This document shows, piece after piece, positions 17,636 through 26,539 of a stretch of 64,000 nucleotides of DNA (position 1 is the stretch's first letter; each line of letters starts with the position of its first letter). Source of the stretch: Fibrobacter sp. UWH4 (GTDB taxonomy: Bacteria; Fibrobacterota; Fibrobacteria; Fibrobacterales; Fibrobacteraceae); contig NZ_FRAY01000002.1 of the NCBI RefSeq assembly GCF_900142475.1, positions 496,001-560,000 on the forward strand, written 5' to 3'. The translations under genes and the position numbers were made by a program. The notes under the pieces were generated by a model that was given only the letters and a program-made list of their open reading frames with translations, was not told where the DNA came from and did not search any database.

Positions 17636-18808
17636 ATGCTAGACAAGAATTCAAAGATTTACGTTGCAGGCCACCACGGCTTGGTGGGGTCTGCCATTTG
17701 GAATAATCTCAAGTCCCGCGGATACAACAACCTTGTTGGCCGCACCCACAAGGAACTCGATTTAACCGACCAGTATGCCGTCAAGAAGTTCTTTGACGAA
17801 GAACGCCCCGACGCAGTGGTGCTTGCGGCGGCATTTGTCGGCGGCATCATGGCAAACTCGCTCTACCGTGCAGACTTCATGATGATGAACATGAAAATCC
17901 AGTGCAACGTGTTCAGCGAGGCCTATGCCCACAATGTGAAGAAGTTCTTGTTCCTCGGCTCGACGTGCATTTATCCGAAAAATGCCCCGCAGCCCATGAA
18001 GGAAGACGCCCTCCTCACGAGCGAACTCGAGTACACCAACGAGGAATACGCCATCGCAAAGATTGCGGGCCTCAAGATGTGTGAAAGCTACAACCTGCAA
18101 TATGGCACCAACTACCTCGCCGTGATGCCCACGAACCTTTACGGCCCGAACGACAACTTCCATCTGGAAAACAGCCATGTGATGCCCGCCATGATGCGCA
18201 AAATCTACCTCGCGAAGCTCATCCATGACAACGACTGGAATAGCATTAAGGTCGACATGGACAAGCGACCCGTCGAAGGCATCAATGGCAACGCCTCCCA
18301 GGATGAAATCTTGAAAGTCCTCGCGAAGTACGGCATCGCGAACAACAAGGTAACCCTCTGGGGCACGGGCAAGCCGCTCCGCGAATTCCTTTGGAGCGAA
18401 GACATGGCCGATGCATCGGTGCACGTGCTGTTGAACGTGAACTTTAGCGACATCATCGGCATCGAAAAGTATTCCAGCGTGCATTACGGCGCGAGCGTAG
18501 ACGGCGCTGTAGACCGCAACCACAGCGCGGGCCGCGGCGGTGCAATTCCCAAGCTTGGCGAAATCCGCAACTGCCACATCAATGTGGGTACGGGCAAGGA
18601 ACTCACCATCCGCGAACTCAGCGAACTTGTGGTGAAGGCGGTCGGTTTCGAAGGCGAAGTCGTGTTTGATGCAAGCAAGCCCGACGGCACCCCGCGCAAG
18701 CTCATCGACGTGAGCAAGCTCCACAGCCTCGGCTGGACGCACAAGGTCGAAATCGACGAAGGTGTACAGAAACTCTTCAACTGGTACAAGGATTCACTCA
18801 AAGCGTAA
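17636..18808 (+). CDS. fcl: GDP-L-fucose synthase
   Basis: A protein of 390 residues, an extended SDR that converts GDP-4-keto-6-deoxymannose to GDP-L-fucose by epimerisation and NADPH reduction. Visible are the cofactor loop VAGHHGLVGSAI, LFLGSTCIYPK with the active-site Ser region, the catalytic YAIAK, and the fucose-synthase segments YGPNDNFHLENSHVMPA and GTGKPLREFLW. The partner enzyme Gmd is encoded next on the same strand, as usual, although here in the order fcl-gmd. That gmd is frameshifted, so this protein may lack its substrate unless another gmd exists. Base composition is host-like. Confidence 0.95.
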   Translation: MLDKNSKIYVAGHHGLVGSAIWNNLKSRGYNNLVGRTHKELDLTDQYAVKKFFDEERPDAVVLAAAFVGGIMANSLYRADFMMMNMKIQCNVFSEAYAHNVKKFLFLGSTCIYPKNAPQPMKEDALLTSELEYTNEEYAIAKIAGLKMCESYNLQYGTNYLAVMPTNLYGPNDNFHLENSHVMPAMMRKIYLAKLIHDNDWNSIKVDMDKRPVEGINGNASQDEILKVLAKYGIANNKVTLWGTGKPLREFLWSEDMADASVHVLLNVNFSDIIGIEKYSSVHYGASVDGAVDRNHSAGRGGAIPKLGEIRNCHINVGTGKELTIRELSELVVKAVGFEGEVVFDASKPDGTPRKLIDVSKLHSLGWTHKVEIDEGVQKLFNWYKDSLKA

Positions 18809-18815
18809 CAAAGGT

Positions 18816-18868
18816 GTCATCCTGAGCGGACCCTGGAGCGCGAAGCGCGATAGGGGAAGTCGAAGGAT
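18816..18868. repeat. GTCATCCTGAGC-type intergenic repeat
   Basis: Reads GTCATCCTGAGCGG, then GCGCGAAGCGCG, then GTCGAAGGATC. The ends are a familiar bacterial intergenic palindrome pattern, with a central GCGCGAAGCGCG hairpin. It lies between fcl and gmd and is related to the element at 47717-47756. Confidence 0.55.
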
Positions 18869-18880
18869 CAAAACAAGATT

Positions 18881-19657
18881 ATGACTGAAAAACGAAACGT
18901 AGCACTCATCACGGGCGTCACCGGACAGGATGGCACCTACCTTTCTGAATTCCTCCTCGCTAAGGGCTACGAAGTCCACGGCATCATCCGCCGCTCCTCG
19001 GTGGACTTCCGCGAACGCATCGCGCACCTCGAAGGCATGCCGAACTTCCATTTGCACTACGCCGACATGGGCGACTCCATGAGCCTCGTGAAAGTTGTGG
19101 GCAAGGTCCAGCCGACCGAAATCTATAACCTTGCAGCCCAGAGCCACGTGCAGGTCTCGTTTGACTCCCCGGAATTTACCGCCGACGTTGACGCTACAGG
19201 AGTGCTCCGCGTACTGGAAGCCGTGCGCACCAACCATTTGGAAAAGACTTGCCGCATCTACCAGGCGAGTACCAGTGAACTCTACGGCAAGGTCGAAGAA
19301 GTCCCGCAGAACGAGAATACCCCGTTCCACCCGTACAGCCCCTACGCCGTCGCCAAGCTTTACGGCTTCTGGATTGTCAAGGAATACCGCGAAGCCTACA
19401 ATATGTTCTGCTGCTCCGGCATCCTCTTCAACCACGAATCTGAACGCCGCGGCGAAACATTCGTGACCCGCAAGATCACGCTCGCCGCCGCCCGTATCGC
19501 CCAGGGCAAGCAGGACTGCCTGTTCCTCGGCAACCTCGACAGCCTCCGCGACTGGGGCTACGCCAAGGACTACGTGGAATGCATGTGGCTCATTTTGCAG
19601 CACGACAAGCCCGAAGACTTCGTTATCGCGACCGGCGTTCAGCCACACCGTCCGTGA
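18881..19657 (+). pseudogene. gmd: GDP-mannose 4,6-dehydratase, N-terminal part of frameshifted gene
   Basis: 258 residues. The protein would convert GDP-mannose to GDP-4-keto-6-deoxymannose, the first step to GDP-L-fucose. The cofactor motif [10 protein letters not shown], the [11 protein letters not shown] segment and the catalytic YAVAK are intact. At FVIATGVQ the frame runs into PHRP and a stop, where the family has Q-H-S/T-V-R-E-F. Removing one C from the CC at 19643-19644 restores QHTVREFA and joins it to the second part. The active-site half is whole, but the truncated protein lacks the C-terminal substrate-binding part. Confidence 0.9.
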
Positions 19658-19982
19658 ATTTGCGACGCTCGCGTTCCACCACGCAGGCATTGAACTCCGC
19701 TGGGAAGGCGAAGGCGTCCATGAAAAGGGCATCGACGTTGCTACGGGCAAGACCGTTGTGGCTGTGTCCGAAGATTTCTACCGCCCGACCGACGTGGTGA
19801 ACCTCTGGGGCGACCCGACCAAGGCGAGGGCCGAACTCGGCTGGAACCCGCAAAAGACGACATTCGAACAGCTCGTGAAGCTCATGGTCGAAAACGACAT
19901 GCGCAAGGTCGCCGCCGACGATGCCGCAAGCCGCGTACACACGAACCTCGCCGAATACCTCGAAAAAGGCCTGGTGAAGTAA
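19644..19982 (+). pseudogene. gmd: GDP-mannose 4,6-dehydratase, C-terminal part of frameshifted gene
   Basis: Continues gmd in the shifted frame: [15 protein letters not shown], then EDFYRPTDVVNLWGDPTKA, GWNPQKTTFEQLV and a normal end. Together with 18881-19657 it makes a full dehydratase of about 366 residues. An ATG at 19758 is available but would yield only a fragment with no cofactor site. A strong terminator follows at 20042. No further damage is visible, so the lesion is recent, a sequencing error, or recoded. Confidence 0.88.
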
Positions 19983-20041
19983 GAGGGAATGGTGGTTGCT
20001 TTTGAACGATTCATTCTTGTCAAGGCAACCGCCTTATTTGT

Positions 20042-20070
20042 CATTCCCGACCTGTTCGGGAATGTTTTTT
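20042..20070 (+). terminator. Rho-independent terminator after gmd
   Basis: CATTCCCGA, loop CCTGT, TCGGGAATG, then six T. It is also a member of the GTCATTCCCG palindrome family seen at 45719-45812. It marks the left edge of the AT-rich cassette. Confidence 0.85.
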
Positions 20071-20168
20071 GTATATTCAACCGTTTGCAAAATAGTGAAG
20101 ATAGCCAACTGTTGGTGACAGAATATCGGGTGGCGGGATAAGCATATATTGAATGCTTAATATGAATT

Positions 20169-21698
20169 ATGGCTACAGAACACGAAAATAACAAGAGAAT
20201 TGCGAAAAATACATTGTTGCTTTATGTGCGCACAATGTTTGTGATGGCTGTATCTCTTTTTACTAGTAGGGTAGTTCTAAATGCTCTTGGTGTTGAAGAT
20301 TTCGGTATGTATAATGTTGTTGGTGGCTTTGTTGCGATGTTCTCTGTTATTTCAGGAGCCTTATCTTCCTCTATTAGTAGGTTTTTAACGTTTGAACTTG
20401 GTAAAGGAGGCGGTGAAAAACTTAATAGAATTTTTTCAACAAGCGTAAATATCCAAATAGTAATTGGAGCTGTTGTTTTTATATTAGGTGAAATTGCTGG
20501 ATTATGGTTCTTGAATTATAAAGCAAATATTCCTGATGGACGTCTTATTGCGGCCGTTTGGGTTTTGCAGTGTTCATTAATTGCTTTTGTTGTTAATCTT
20601 GTTAGTGTCCCTTATAATGCAGCGATTATTGCCCATGAAAAGATGAAAACTTTTGCTTACATTGGAGTTTTAGAAGCTGTATTGAAATTGCTTGTTGCTT
20701 ATTTTTTGTACATATCTTCATGGGATAAATTAGTTACGTATGCTGTTTTGCTTGTACTGATTTCGGTAATTATTCGATTGATTTATGGAATTTATTGTCA
20801 TCGGAATTTTTCAGAAACGAGATATAAGTTCTGCTATGACAAAGAGCTTGTGCATGAAATGACTGGTTTTGCGGGCTGGAGCTTTTTTACTAATTGCGCT
20901 TTTATATTTAATACTCAAGGAGTCAATATTCTTATAAATGTTTTCTTTGGGGTTGCTTCAAATGCTGCACGAGGTATTGCTGTTCAAATGGAAACCGCTA
21001 TAAAAAAATTTGTTTATGACTTTACAACAGCAATCAACCCCCAAATAACTAAGAATTATGCTGCGGGAAAGTTTGCTGAAATGAACAAGCTTATTTGTAG
21101 GGGCTCGAGGTTTTCGTATTTGCTTTTTTTGATTTTCGCGTTACCATTTATTTTTGAAACACCAACTGTTCTTAAACTTTGGTTAAATGTTGTTCCTGAA
21201 CATACTGTTGCGTTCTTTAGACTTACCATAATTTGCTCTATACTTGATGTATTGGGGAATACTGGTTATACAGCCTGCATGGCGACAGGAAAAATAAAAA
21301 AATATGTGTTGACAATTACATCTGTTGGCTGCTTGGTTTTTCCTCTTTCTTGGTTGGCTTATTATTTAGGTTTCCCAGTAGAATCTTGTTATGTTGTTTT
21401 TGCTTTGGTTTATTTTGTGGTTGATGTAGTTCGATTGTTTTTGATGAAGCAAATGCTTGATTTTCCTCCTTTTTTATATATTCGTGATGTTGTTTTTCGT
21501 ATTTTCTTGGTTACGTTATTCTCGTTGCCCATTCCGTTTTTTATAACTGAGCTCATGGAGCCATCCGTTTTACGTTTTTTTGTCAATACGATTATTTGTG
21601 TTTTAATAGCTAGTTTATCTTCGTTTTTCTTCGGTCTTTCAAAAAATGAGAAGTTAGCCGTTCAAAATGGAATCAGAGCGAGGTTCTTAAAAAAATGA
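20169..21698 (+). CDS. Wzx-type polysaccharide flippase
   Basis: A protein of 509 residues with about 12-14 hydrophobic segments, of the PST/MOP exporter superfamily. The start RIAKNTLLLYVRTMFVMAVS and the segment SRVVLNALGVEDFGMYNVVGG (quoted in part: VVLNALGVEDFGMYNVV) are characteristic of O-unit flippases in Bacteroidota-type loci. It would move lipid-linked repeat units across the inner membrane. It is the first gene of the AT-rich cassette; the 60-base line at 20401 has 19 G/C against 34 at 18601 in fcl. The stop overlaps the next gene by 4 bases. An AAGCAT-ATATTGA-ATGCTT inverted repeat lies 10 bases before the start. No Shine-Dalgarno is visible. Confidence 0.9.
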   Translation: MATEHENNKRIAKNTLLLYVRTMFVMAVSLFTSRVVLNALGVEDFGMYNVVGGFVAMFSVISGALSSSISRFLTFELGKGGGEKLNRIFSTSVNIQIVIGAVVFILGEIAGLWFLNYKANIPDGRLIAAVWVLQCSLIAFVVNLVSVPYNAAIIAHEKMKTFAYIGVLEAVLKLLVAYFLYISSWDKLVTYAVLLVLISVIIRLIYGIYCHRNFSETRYKFCYDKELVHEMTGFAGWSFFTNCAFIFNTQGVNILINVFFGVASNAARGIAVQMETAIKKFVYDFTTAINPQITKNYAAGKFAEMNKLICRGSRFSYLLFLIFALPFIFETPTVLKLWLNVVPEHTVAFFRLTIICSILDVLGNTGYTACMATGKIKKYVLTITSVGCLVFPLSWLAYYLGFPVESCYVVFALVYFVVDVVRLFLMKQMLDFPPFLYIRDVVFRIFLVTLFSLPIPFFITELMEPSVLRFFVNTIICVLIASLSSFFFGLSKNEKLAVQNGIRARFLKK

Positions 21699-22504
21699 GT
21701 TTTATAAAAAAAATCATTAAAAAGTTAACTACGCGAACAATAACGGTTTTAAAACCTATTGTTGTAACTGTACCTTCAAATGAACTGTTGAAAGGAAAAA
21801 CAGCCTTGATTACGGGGGGCGGGTGTGGAATTGGCTTTGCAATAGCTAAGGCTTTGAGTCTTGCTGGTGCAAATGTTTTTATCTGTGGGAGAAATGAAAA
21901 AAAACTTCAAGTAGCTGCTGAACAAATCCATTGTAAATATATTGTTTTGGACATTTGTGATGTTCAAAATGCTGAATGTATAATTGAAAAAATATTTTGC
22001 GAAACTCCGATAGATATTCTTGTAAATTCTGCCGGAATCCATGGTAATGATGCTTTTGGTCAGGTGTCAGAAGATACCTTCAACGCTGTTATGGATACAA
22101 ATGTGAAAGCCTTATATTTCATCTCTCAAAAGATTTCTAATTTGATGATAAAGTATGGTGTTAAGGGACATATTTTAAATGTTTGTTCTGCATCGGCATT
22201 AAAGCCATCTTGGACTCCATATGAGATTAGTAAGCGTGCTGTTCAAGGAATAACAGAGGGGTTCGCTCATAAACTGATAAAGCATGGTATTGTTGTGAAT
22301 GGGATTGCTCCTGGTCCTACGTTGACTCCTATGCTAAGAACAGAAAACAATCTAACTTGGCCTGCAAATCCCTCAGGGAGAATGTCTATGCCCGAAGAAA
22401 TTGCGTCTTTGGCTCTTTTTATGGTGGGGCCTCAAGGCGAAGGGATTGTTGGGGATACATTTTTTATAACAGGCGGCTCAGGAACAATTGACAAGGAAAA
22501 ATAG
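21695..22504 (+). CDS. Short-chain dehydrogenase/reductase (SDR), cassette copy 1
   Basis: A protein of 269 residues. After a basic amphipathic N-terminus (FIKKIIKKLTTR) a classical SDR domain begins near residue 35. It has the cofactor motif TGGGCGIGFAIA, NSAGIHG, the catalytic Ser in VCSASALKPSW, YEISK as the YxxxK pair, and GIVVNGIAPGPT. It overlaps the flippase stop by 4 bases and lies 6 bases ahead of the MenD-like gene, so the two are probably translated together. The product of 30583-31407 is a clear relative. Likely role: oxidation or reduction of a hydroxyl or keto group on a sugar or small precursor; substrate unknown. Confidence 0.9.
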   Translation: MSFIKKIIKKLTTRTITVLKPIVVTVPSNELLKGKTALITGGGCGIGFAIAKALSLAGANVFICGRNEKKLQVAAEQIHCKYIVLDICDVQNAECIIEKIFCETPIDILVNSAGIHGNDAFGQVSEDTFNAVMDTNVKALYFISQKISNLMIKYGVKGHILNVCSASALKPSWTPYEISKRAVQGITEGFAHKLIKHGIVVNGIAPGPTLTPMLRTENNLTWPANPSGRMSMPEEIASLALFMVGPQGEGIVGDTFFITGGSGTIDKEK

Positions 22505-22510
22505 CTTATT

Positions 22511-24253
22511 ATGTACACAATTCAAGAAAATGTTCGAATAGTCATTGCTCTTCTTAAACAATACAATATCAGGCATATTGTCGTTAGCCCTGGTGGTACC
22601 AACATTCCGATTTCTCAAGCTGTTCAAGACGATCCGTTCTTTATTTGCTATTCAATTCCTGATGAACGTAGTGCGATGTATTTTGCAATAGGTCTATATT
22701 TGCAAACAGGTGAGATAATAGCGACTTCTTGTACGAGTGCTCAGGCCACTCGTAATTATGTTCCCGGTTTGACGGAAGCTTTTTACAAGCACGTTCCGAT
22801 TCTTGCTATAACTACAGCCAAATTGGAACGTTTCCAATACCAAGATTATATGCAAGCTCCCGATCAGTGTTCCTTGCCTAAAGATTCTGTGAAGGCTTCT
22901 TTTGATTTGCCTCCAGTAACTGACGATAACACTCGGATACAGGTTTACCATAATGCAAAGGATGCTATTTTGGAAACAAAGCATAGAAGTGCGGGACCTG
23001 TTCAGCTTAATATCCGAATTATAGACGCATTACAAATTCAATTTGAAAATATTGAACTTCCCAAAATTCGTCCTTTGACTCGCTATATGGCATGGGATGA
23101 GTGGTCTGATGTCGATTTAGAAGGCAAAAAAATTCTCATAGTGGTCGGTGAACATCGACCATTTACTGATAGACAATTAAAAGCAATAGATTGCTTCTGT
23201 GAAAAATATAATGTGTGCGTTTATGTAAATCATTTGTCTAATTATCATGGAAAATATTCAGTTTCTGCCAATTTGATGGTTTCTTGTGGTGGCTTTAATC
23301 AGTTGAAACCAGATGTTCTTATCACAATTGGTGGTCAAACAGGAGATTACGCTATTTATGGAGCTCTTAACGGACTTGGAAAAGCGGAACACTGGAGAGT
23401 GTCAGAAGATGGTGCTTATGTAGATACATATTGTCATTTGACAAAAATATTCGAATGTCCTGATTATTTTTTCTTTGAACGATTTGTCAAAAAAGAGATT
23501 TCTGCACATCCTTATTTCCAGGAATGGAAGTCTCTTTGTGATTCAATAAACTATGATGTAGAACTGCCGTTTTCTAATTGCTATGTTGCACAGCAGCTTC
23601 ATTCTAAGATCCCTGCAAATAGTGTCATGAATTTTGCAATTCTTAATAGCTTGCGGTGTTGGAGTTATTTCCAATTGGATCCAAGTATTCAAGGGTATGC
23701 TAATGTGGCTGCGTTTGGTATAGACGGCTGCAATTCCATGCTTTTTGGTGAAAGCATGAAAACGGATGAGCTTTGCTTTATTGTTACGGGTGATTTAGCA
23801 TTTTTCTATGATATGAATGCTTTAGGGATTCGTCATCTTAAAAAGAATATACGTATCTTGCTTATTAATAATAATGGCGGTGCTGAATTTAAAATTATGA
23901 CTCGTAATTGGAAAAATGATGTTCGTGTTGATGATTTTATTTCTGCAAATGGTCATAATGGTAACGCTAAGGGATGGGCTGAAAATTGCGGTTTTAAATA
24001 TTTATCCGCTTCATCCAAAAACGAATTTGAAAACCAAAAAGATTTATTTGTCTCTTCTTGTAATCAACCGATTGTTTTGGAAGTGTTTACAAAAGAGGAT
24101 GATGAGGTTGTAGCTATGAAAAATCTTGTTGAATCAAATAGAATTCAGTCTGCACAGGATCATTTAAAGGGTATGGTTACTAATCTTGTTGGTGAAAAGG
24201 GTACAGCGTATTTGAAAAAATATTATGAAACGAATATAATAGGGATAGTATGA
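22511..24253 (+). CDS. MenD-like thiamine diphosphate enzyme in the polysaccharide cassette
   Basis: A protein of 580 residues with MenD-type organisation. Near the N-terminus it has IRHIVVSPGGTNIPIS (26-30 SPGGT), where MenD has SPGSR, and DERSAMYFAIG, which contains the catalytic-type Glu52. CTSAQATRNYVPGLTEA matches the MenD CTSGTAAANYYPA segment. The cofactor-binding end has TGDLAFFYDMNALG (about 424-437) and LINNNGG (about 451). MenD adds a succinyl-semialdehyde unit from 2-oxoglutarate to isochorismate. The altered SPGSR motif, the location and the lack of other men genes argue for a different carboligation or decarboxylation, perhaps making an unusual sugar substituent. It overlaps the next gene by 4 bases. 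Confidence 0.8.
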   Translation: MYTIQENVRIVIALLKQYNIRHIVVSPGGTNIPISQAVQDDPFFICYSIPDERSAMYFAIGLYLQTGEIIATSCTSAQATRNYVPGLTEAFYKHVPILAITTAKLERFQYQDYMQAPDQCSLPKDSVKASFDLPPVTDDNTRIQVYHNAKDAILETKHRSAGPVQLNIRIIDALQIQFENIELPKIRPLTRYMAWDEWSDVDLEGKKILIVVGEHRPFTDRQLKAIDCFCEKYNVCVYVNHLSNYHGKYSVSANLMVSCGGFNQLKPDVLITIGGQTGDYAIYGALNGLGKAEHWRVSEDGAYVDTYCHLTKIFECPDYFFFERFVKKEISAHPYFQEWKSLCDSINYDVELPFSNCYVAQQLHSKIPANSVMNFAILNSLRCWSYFQLDPSIQGYANVAAFGIDGCNSMLFGESMKTDELCFIVTGDLAFFYDMNALGIRHLKKNIRILLINNNGGAEFKIMTRNWKNDVRVDDFISANGHNGNAKGWAENCGFKYLSASSKNEFENQKDLFVSSCNQPIVLEVFTKEDDEVVAMKNLVESNRIQSAQDHLKGMVTNLVGEKGTAYLKKYYETNIIGIV

Positions 24254-25314
24254 AACGTATATTTTTTGATATCCTGCATTTGATAACTTATTTCTTTGGT
24301 GCTTTTTTTACATTCAAGAAGAAAGTGCTGTTGTTCTGTATTCCTGAGCATCCTAATTTGGGAGACCAGGCTCAGTTGATGTGTACTGAAAAATGGATTA
24401 AGAATAATTATGGTAATTACAAGTTGTTTGAATTCCCGTTGATTTGTCAGGTCTTTGCTAATGACAATAAATCCTTGTTGTTTAATTACACATTTTGGGT
24501 TTTTATTGTACTAAAATTAACTGTTCGTAAAAAAGACATATTTATTGGACATAGTGGATATTTCTTTACGGATCATCATGGGGGGTGGTTTTCCTTTGCT
24601 TTCTTGATGGAACATTGGAATAATCAATTTATAATACTTCCGCAAACAATTAATTTTTATGCTCCGTTTGTTAAACAGCTTGTTGCAAAGAAATTTGGGA
24701 ATCGAGAAAATCTCACAATTTTGTGTCGTGATGAAGTTTCTTATGAAAATGCAAAAAAGCTTTTTGGATCAACAAAATTATTGCTTTTCCCAGATATTGT
24801 AACTAGCTTGATTGGTGCGCGATCTTATAAAGCTGATCGAGACGGGGTGCTTTTTTGCATGCGTGATGATGTTGAAACTTTTTATTCTGCAAGTAGTATT
24901 GATGATTTGATGAATCGGTTTGGAAATGTTCGAAAAGAAAAGATTGACACGACGCTAAAGATTAGTAATGTTGAAATGCGAAAGCATCGTGACGAATTGA
25001 TAAATAAAACTATTGAAAAAATTTCAACCTATAAAGTTGTGATTACAGATCGTTATCATGGAACTATCTTTTCTGCGATTGCCAATACTCCTGTAATTGT
25101 TATTAATTCTGCTGATCATAAATTGAGTAGTGGCGTTAAATGGTTCCCAAAAGAATTTTTTGGTGAAAATGTCCAATATGCAGAAAATCTAGAGGATGCG
25201 TATGAAAATGCTTGTCGAATTTTGCAAGATTCGAGACAAGTAACTGCTAATCCGGCTTATTTTAAAGAAAAATATTGGGATTTTTTACAAGATGTAAGAA
25301 ATAGTGAAAAATGA
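24250..25314 (+). CDS. Polysaccharide pyruvyl transferase family protein, copy 1
   Basis: A protein of 354 residues of the CsaB/GumL/WcaK-like family, members of which transfer pyruvate from PEP to form ketals on glycans. Visible are IPEHPNLGDQAQL near the N-terminus (the family's N-x-GD motif), IILPQTINF, CRDEVSYENAKKLF, LLFPDIV, and ITDRYHGTIFSAIANTPVIV with the conserved RxHG-type motif. There is a hydrophobic N-terminal segment of about 20 residues. Start ATGA overlaps the MenD-like stop. Some family members are not pyruvyl transferases but other glycan modifiers, so the exact reaction is unproven. Confidence 0.85.
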   Translation: MKRIFFDILHLITYFFGAFFTFKKKVLLFCIPEHPNLGDQAQLMCTEKWIKNNYGNYKLFEFPLICQVFANDNKSLLFNYTFWVFIVLKLTVRKKDIFIGHSGYFFTDHHGGWFSFAFLMEHWNNQFIILPQTINFYAPFVKQLVAKKFGNRENLTILCRDEVSYENAKKLFGSTKLLLFPDIVTSLIGARSYKADRDGVLFCMRDDVETFYSASSIDDLMNRFGNVRKEKIDTTLKISNVEMRKHRDELINKTIEKISTYKVVITDRYHGTIFSAIANTPVIVINSADHKLSSGVKWFPKEFFGENVQYAENLEDAYENACRILQDSRQVTANPAYFKEKYWDFLQDVRNSEK

Positions 25315-25353
25315 CTATTTGAGTTATTTAATAATTCTAATAAATAAAATCAT

Positions 25354-25857
25354 ATGTTTTATACTTTTTTAGTAATAGTTGCACTTTTTTTTGCTTATAA
25401 AGCGGGTTGTTTTGAAACAGAAAATAACCATGATTTGTATTATAAACTAACTTTTTTTGTAATATTCTTCATTTATGGTTTTGAATTCTATAACACTGTT
25501 GACTATAGTGTTATGCTTAATAAGTTTAATTTGGTAAATCGCACAGATAAATCTATTTTTGAATTTGGTGAATCTGTAGAACCTTTTTGTGCATTTTTAT
25601 TAAAAATTTGTCAACCTATAGGTGGTATTGGGTACTATCTTGTGACTGCTGCTTTTGAAATTTTTGTAATGTATAAAATATGTAGGAAAAGTATTGACGA
25701 AAGGTTTCTTTGGCTGTTTACATTTATTTTGCTGATAAATTTTGATTATGTAATTGTTTTTATGACTGTAAAAAGACAATTTTTATCAGTGGCTTTTGTT
25801 ATGCTTGGTGTGTACTTGTCTTCATTAGAATCGTGTGAAAATAAAAGAATTTTTTAA
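25354..25857 (+). pseudogene. EpsG/Wzy-like polymerase, N-terminal half of a frameshifted gene
   Basis: 167 residues with about four hydrophobic segments, ending VMLGVYLSSLESCENKRIF. The EpsG family of putative polysaccharide polymerases has a conserved VKRQFLSVAFVML-type motif here (TVKRQFLSVAF) and continues through a segment with HKSA. That continuation lies in the next frame. A run of six T at 25850-25855 is the pivot: with five T the frame reads RIFKKSFYVFLCF without a break. Combined length would be about 391 residues, normal for the family. Confidence 0.7.
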
Positions 25858-26530
25858 GAAAAGTTTTTATGTTTTTCTATGTTTTGTTGCCGCGTTTATG
25901 ATCCATAAAGCTTCTGTCGGTGCTTTATTTTTGCTGCCTATAGTGTTTTTTAAGCAACCTCTTACGAAAAAGATATCTGCTTTTTTATTGTTTTTGTTTT
26001 TGCTTCAATATTTGGTGGATTTGTCAAAATATGCGGATTCCATTTTTTATTTTTTATCTGACAGGACAGACAAATTTGCTCATTATGCTCAACAGTTGGA
26101 AAGTGGAAGATCGAAAACATTTGTTTATGTTTTTTATGAAACTGTTGTTTTTTTAATTCTGCTTTATTATGGAAACAAAGAATCCGGTATAAGGCTTGTT
26201 TTGATAAAAGCGTCTTTGTTCTATTTTGTTATGGCGAATTATTTTCAAAAAGATGTCGGGCGAATTTTGTTGTATTATCATTATTGCACGATTTTCGCTA
26301 TTGTGATTTCTGTTGAAAATTTATTTGCTGAAGGAAAAGTTAGATTTGCAAAGATGTTTTTGATTATGGCTGTTTTAATTTCTTGTCGTCTTTATTATAA
26401 TGCATTTTTTGTAAGTGATAAGCATTCGATGTCTTATGGCTTTAAAAATTTTAAAACAATTATTGAAGCTCCTTCTTTATGGATTGAAAATCCAAATCAG
26501 TTATACAAAAAATATTTACCATACTATTGA
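25835..26530 (+). pseudogene. EpsG/Wzy-like polymerase, C-terminal half of a frameshifted gene
   Basis: 231 residues from a GTG at 25835 that overlaps the first half by 23 bases. It opens KEFFKKSFYVFLCFVAAFMIHKASVGALFLLP, whose IHKASV corresponds to the family's FHxSA motif (quoted in part: AAFMIHKASVGALF). At least five more hydrophobic segments follow. It could be made separately by translational coupling at the GTG, or joined to the first half by slippage on T6. Function as a polymerase is inferred from cassette context (flippase present, no other polymerase). Confidence 0.7.
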
Positions 26531-26539
26531 TAGAATATC

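Noticed and set aside
22511-24253. Calling the thiamine enzyme menD itself
   Set aside because: The SPGSR motif is changed, other men genes are missing and mqnC indicates the futalosine route.
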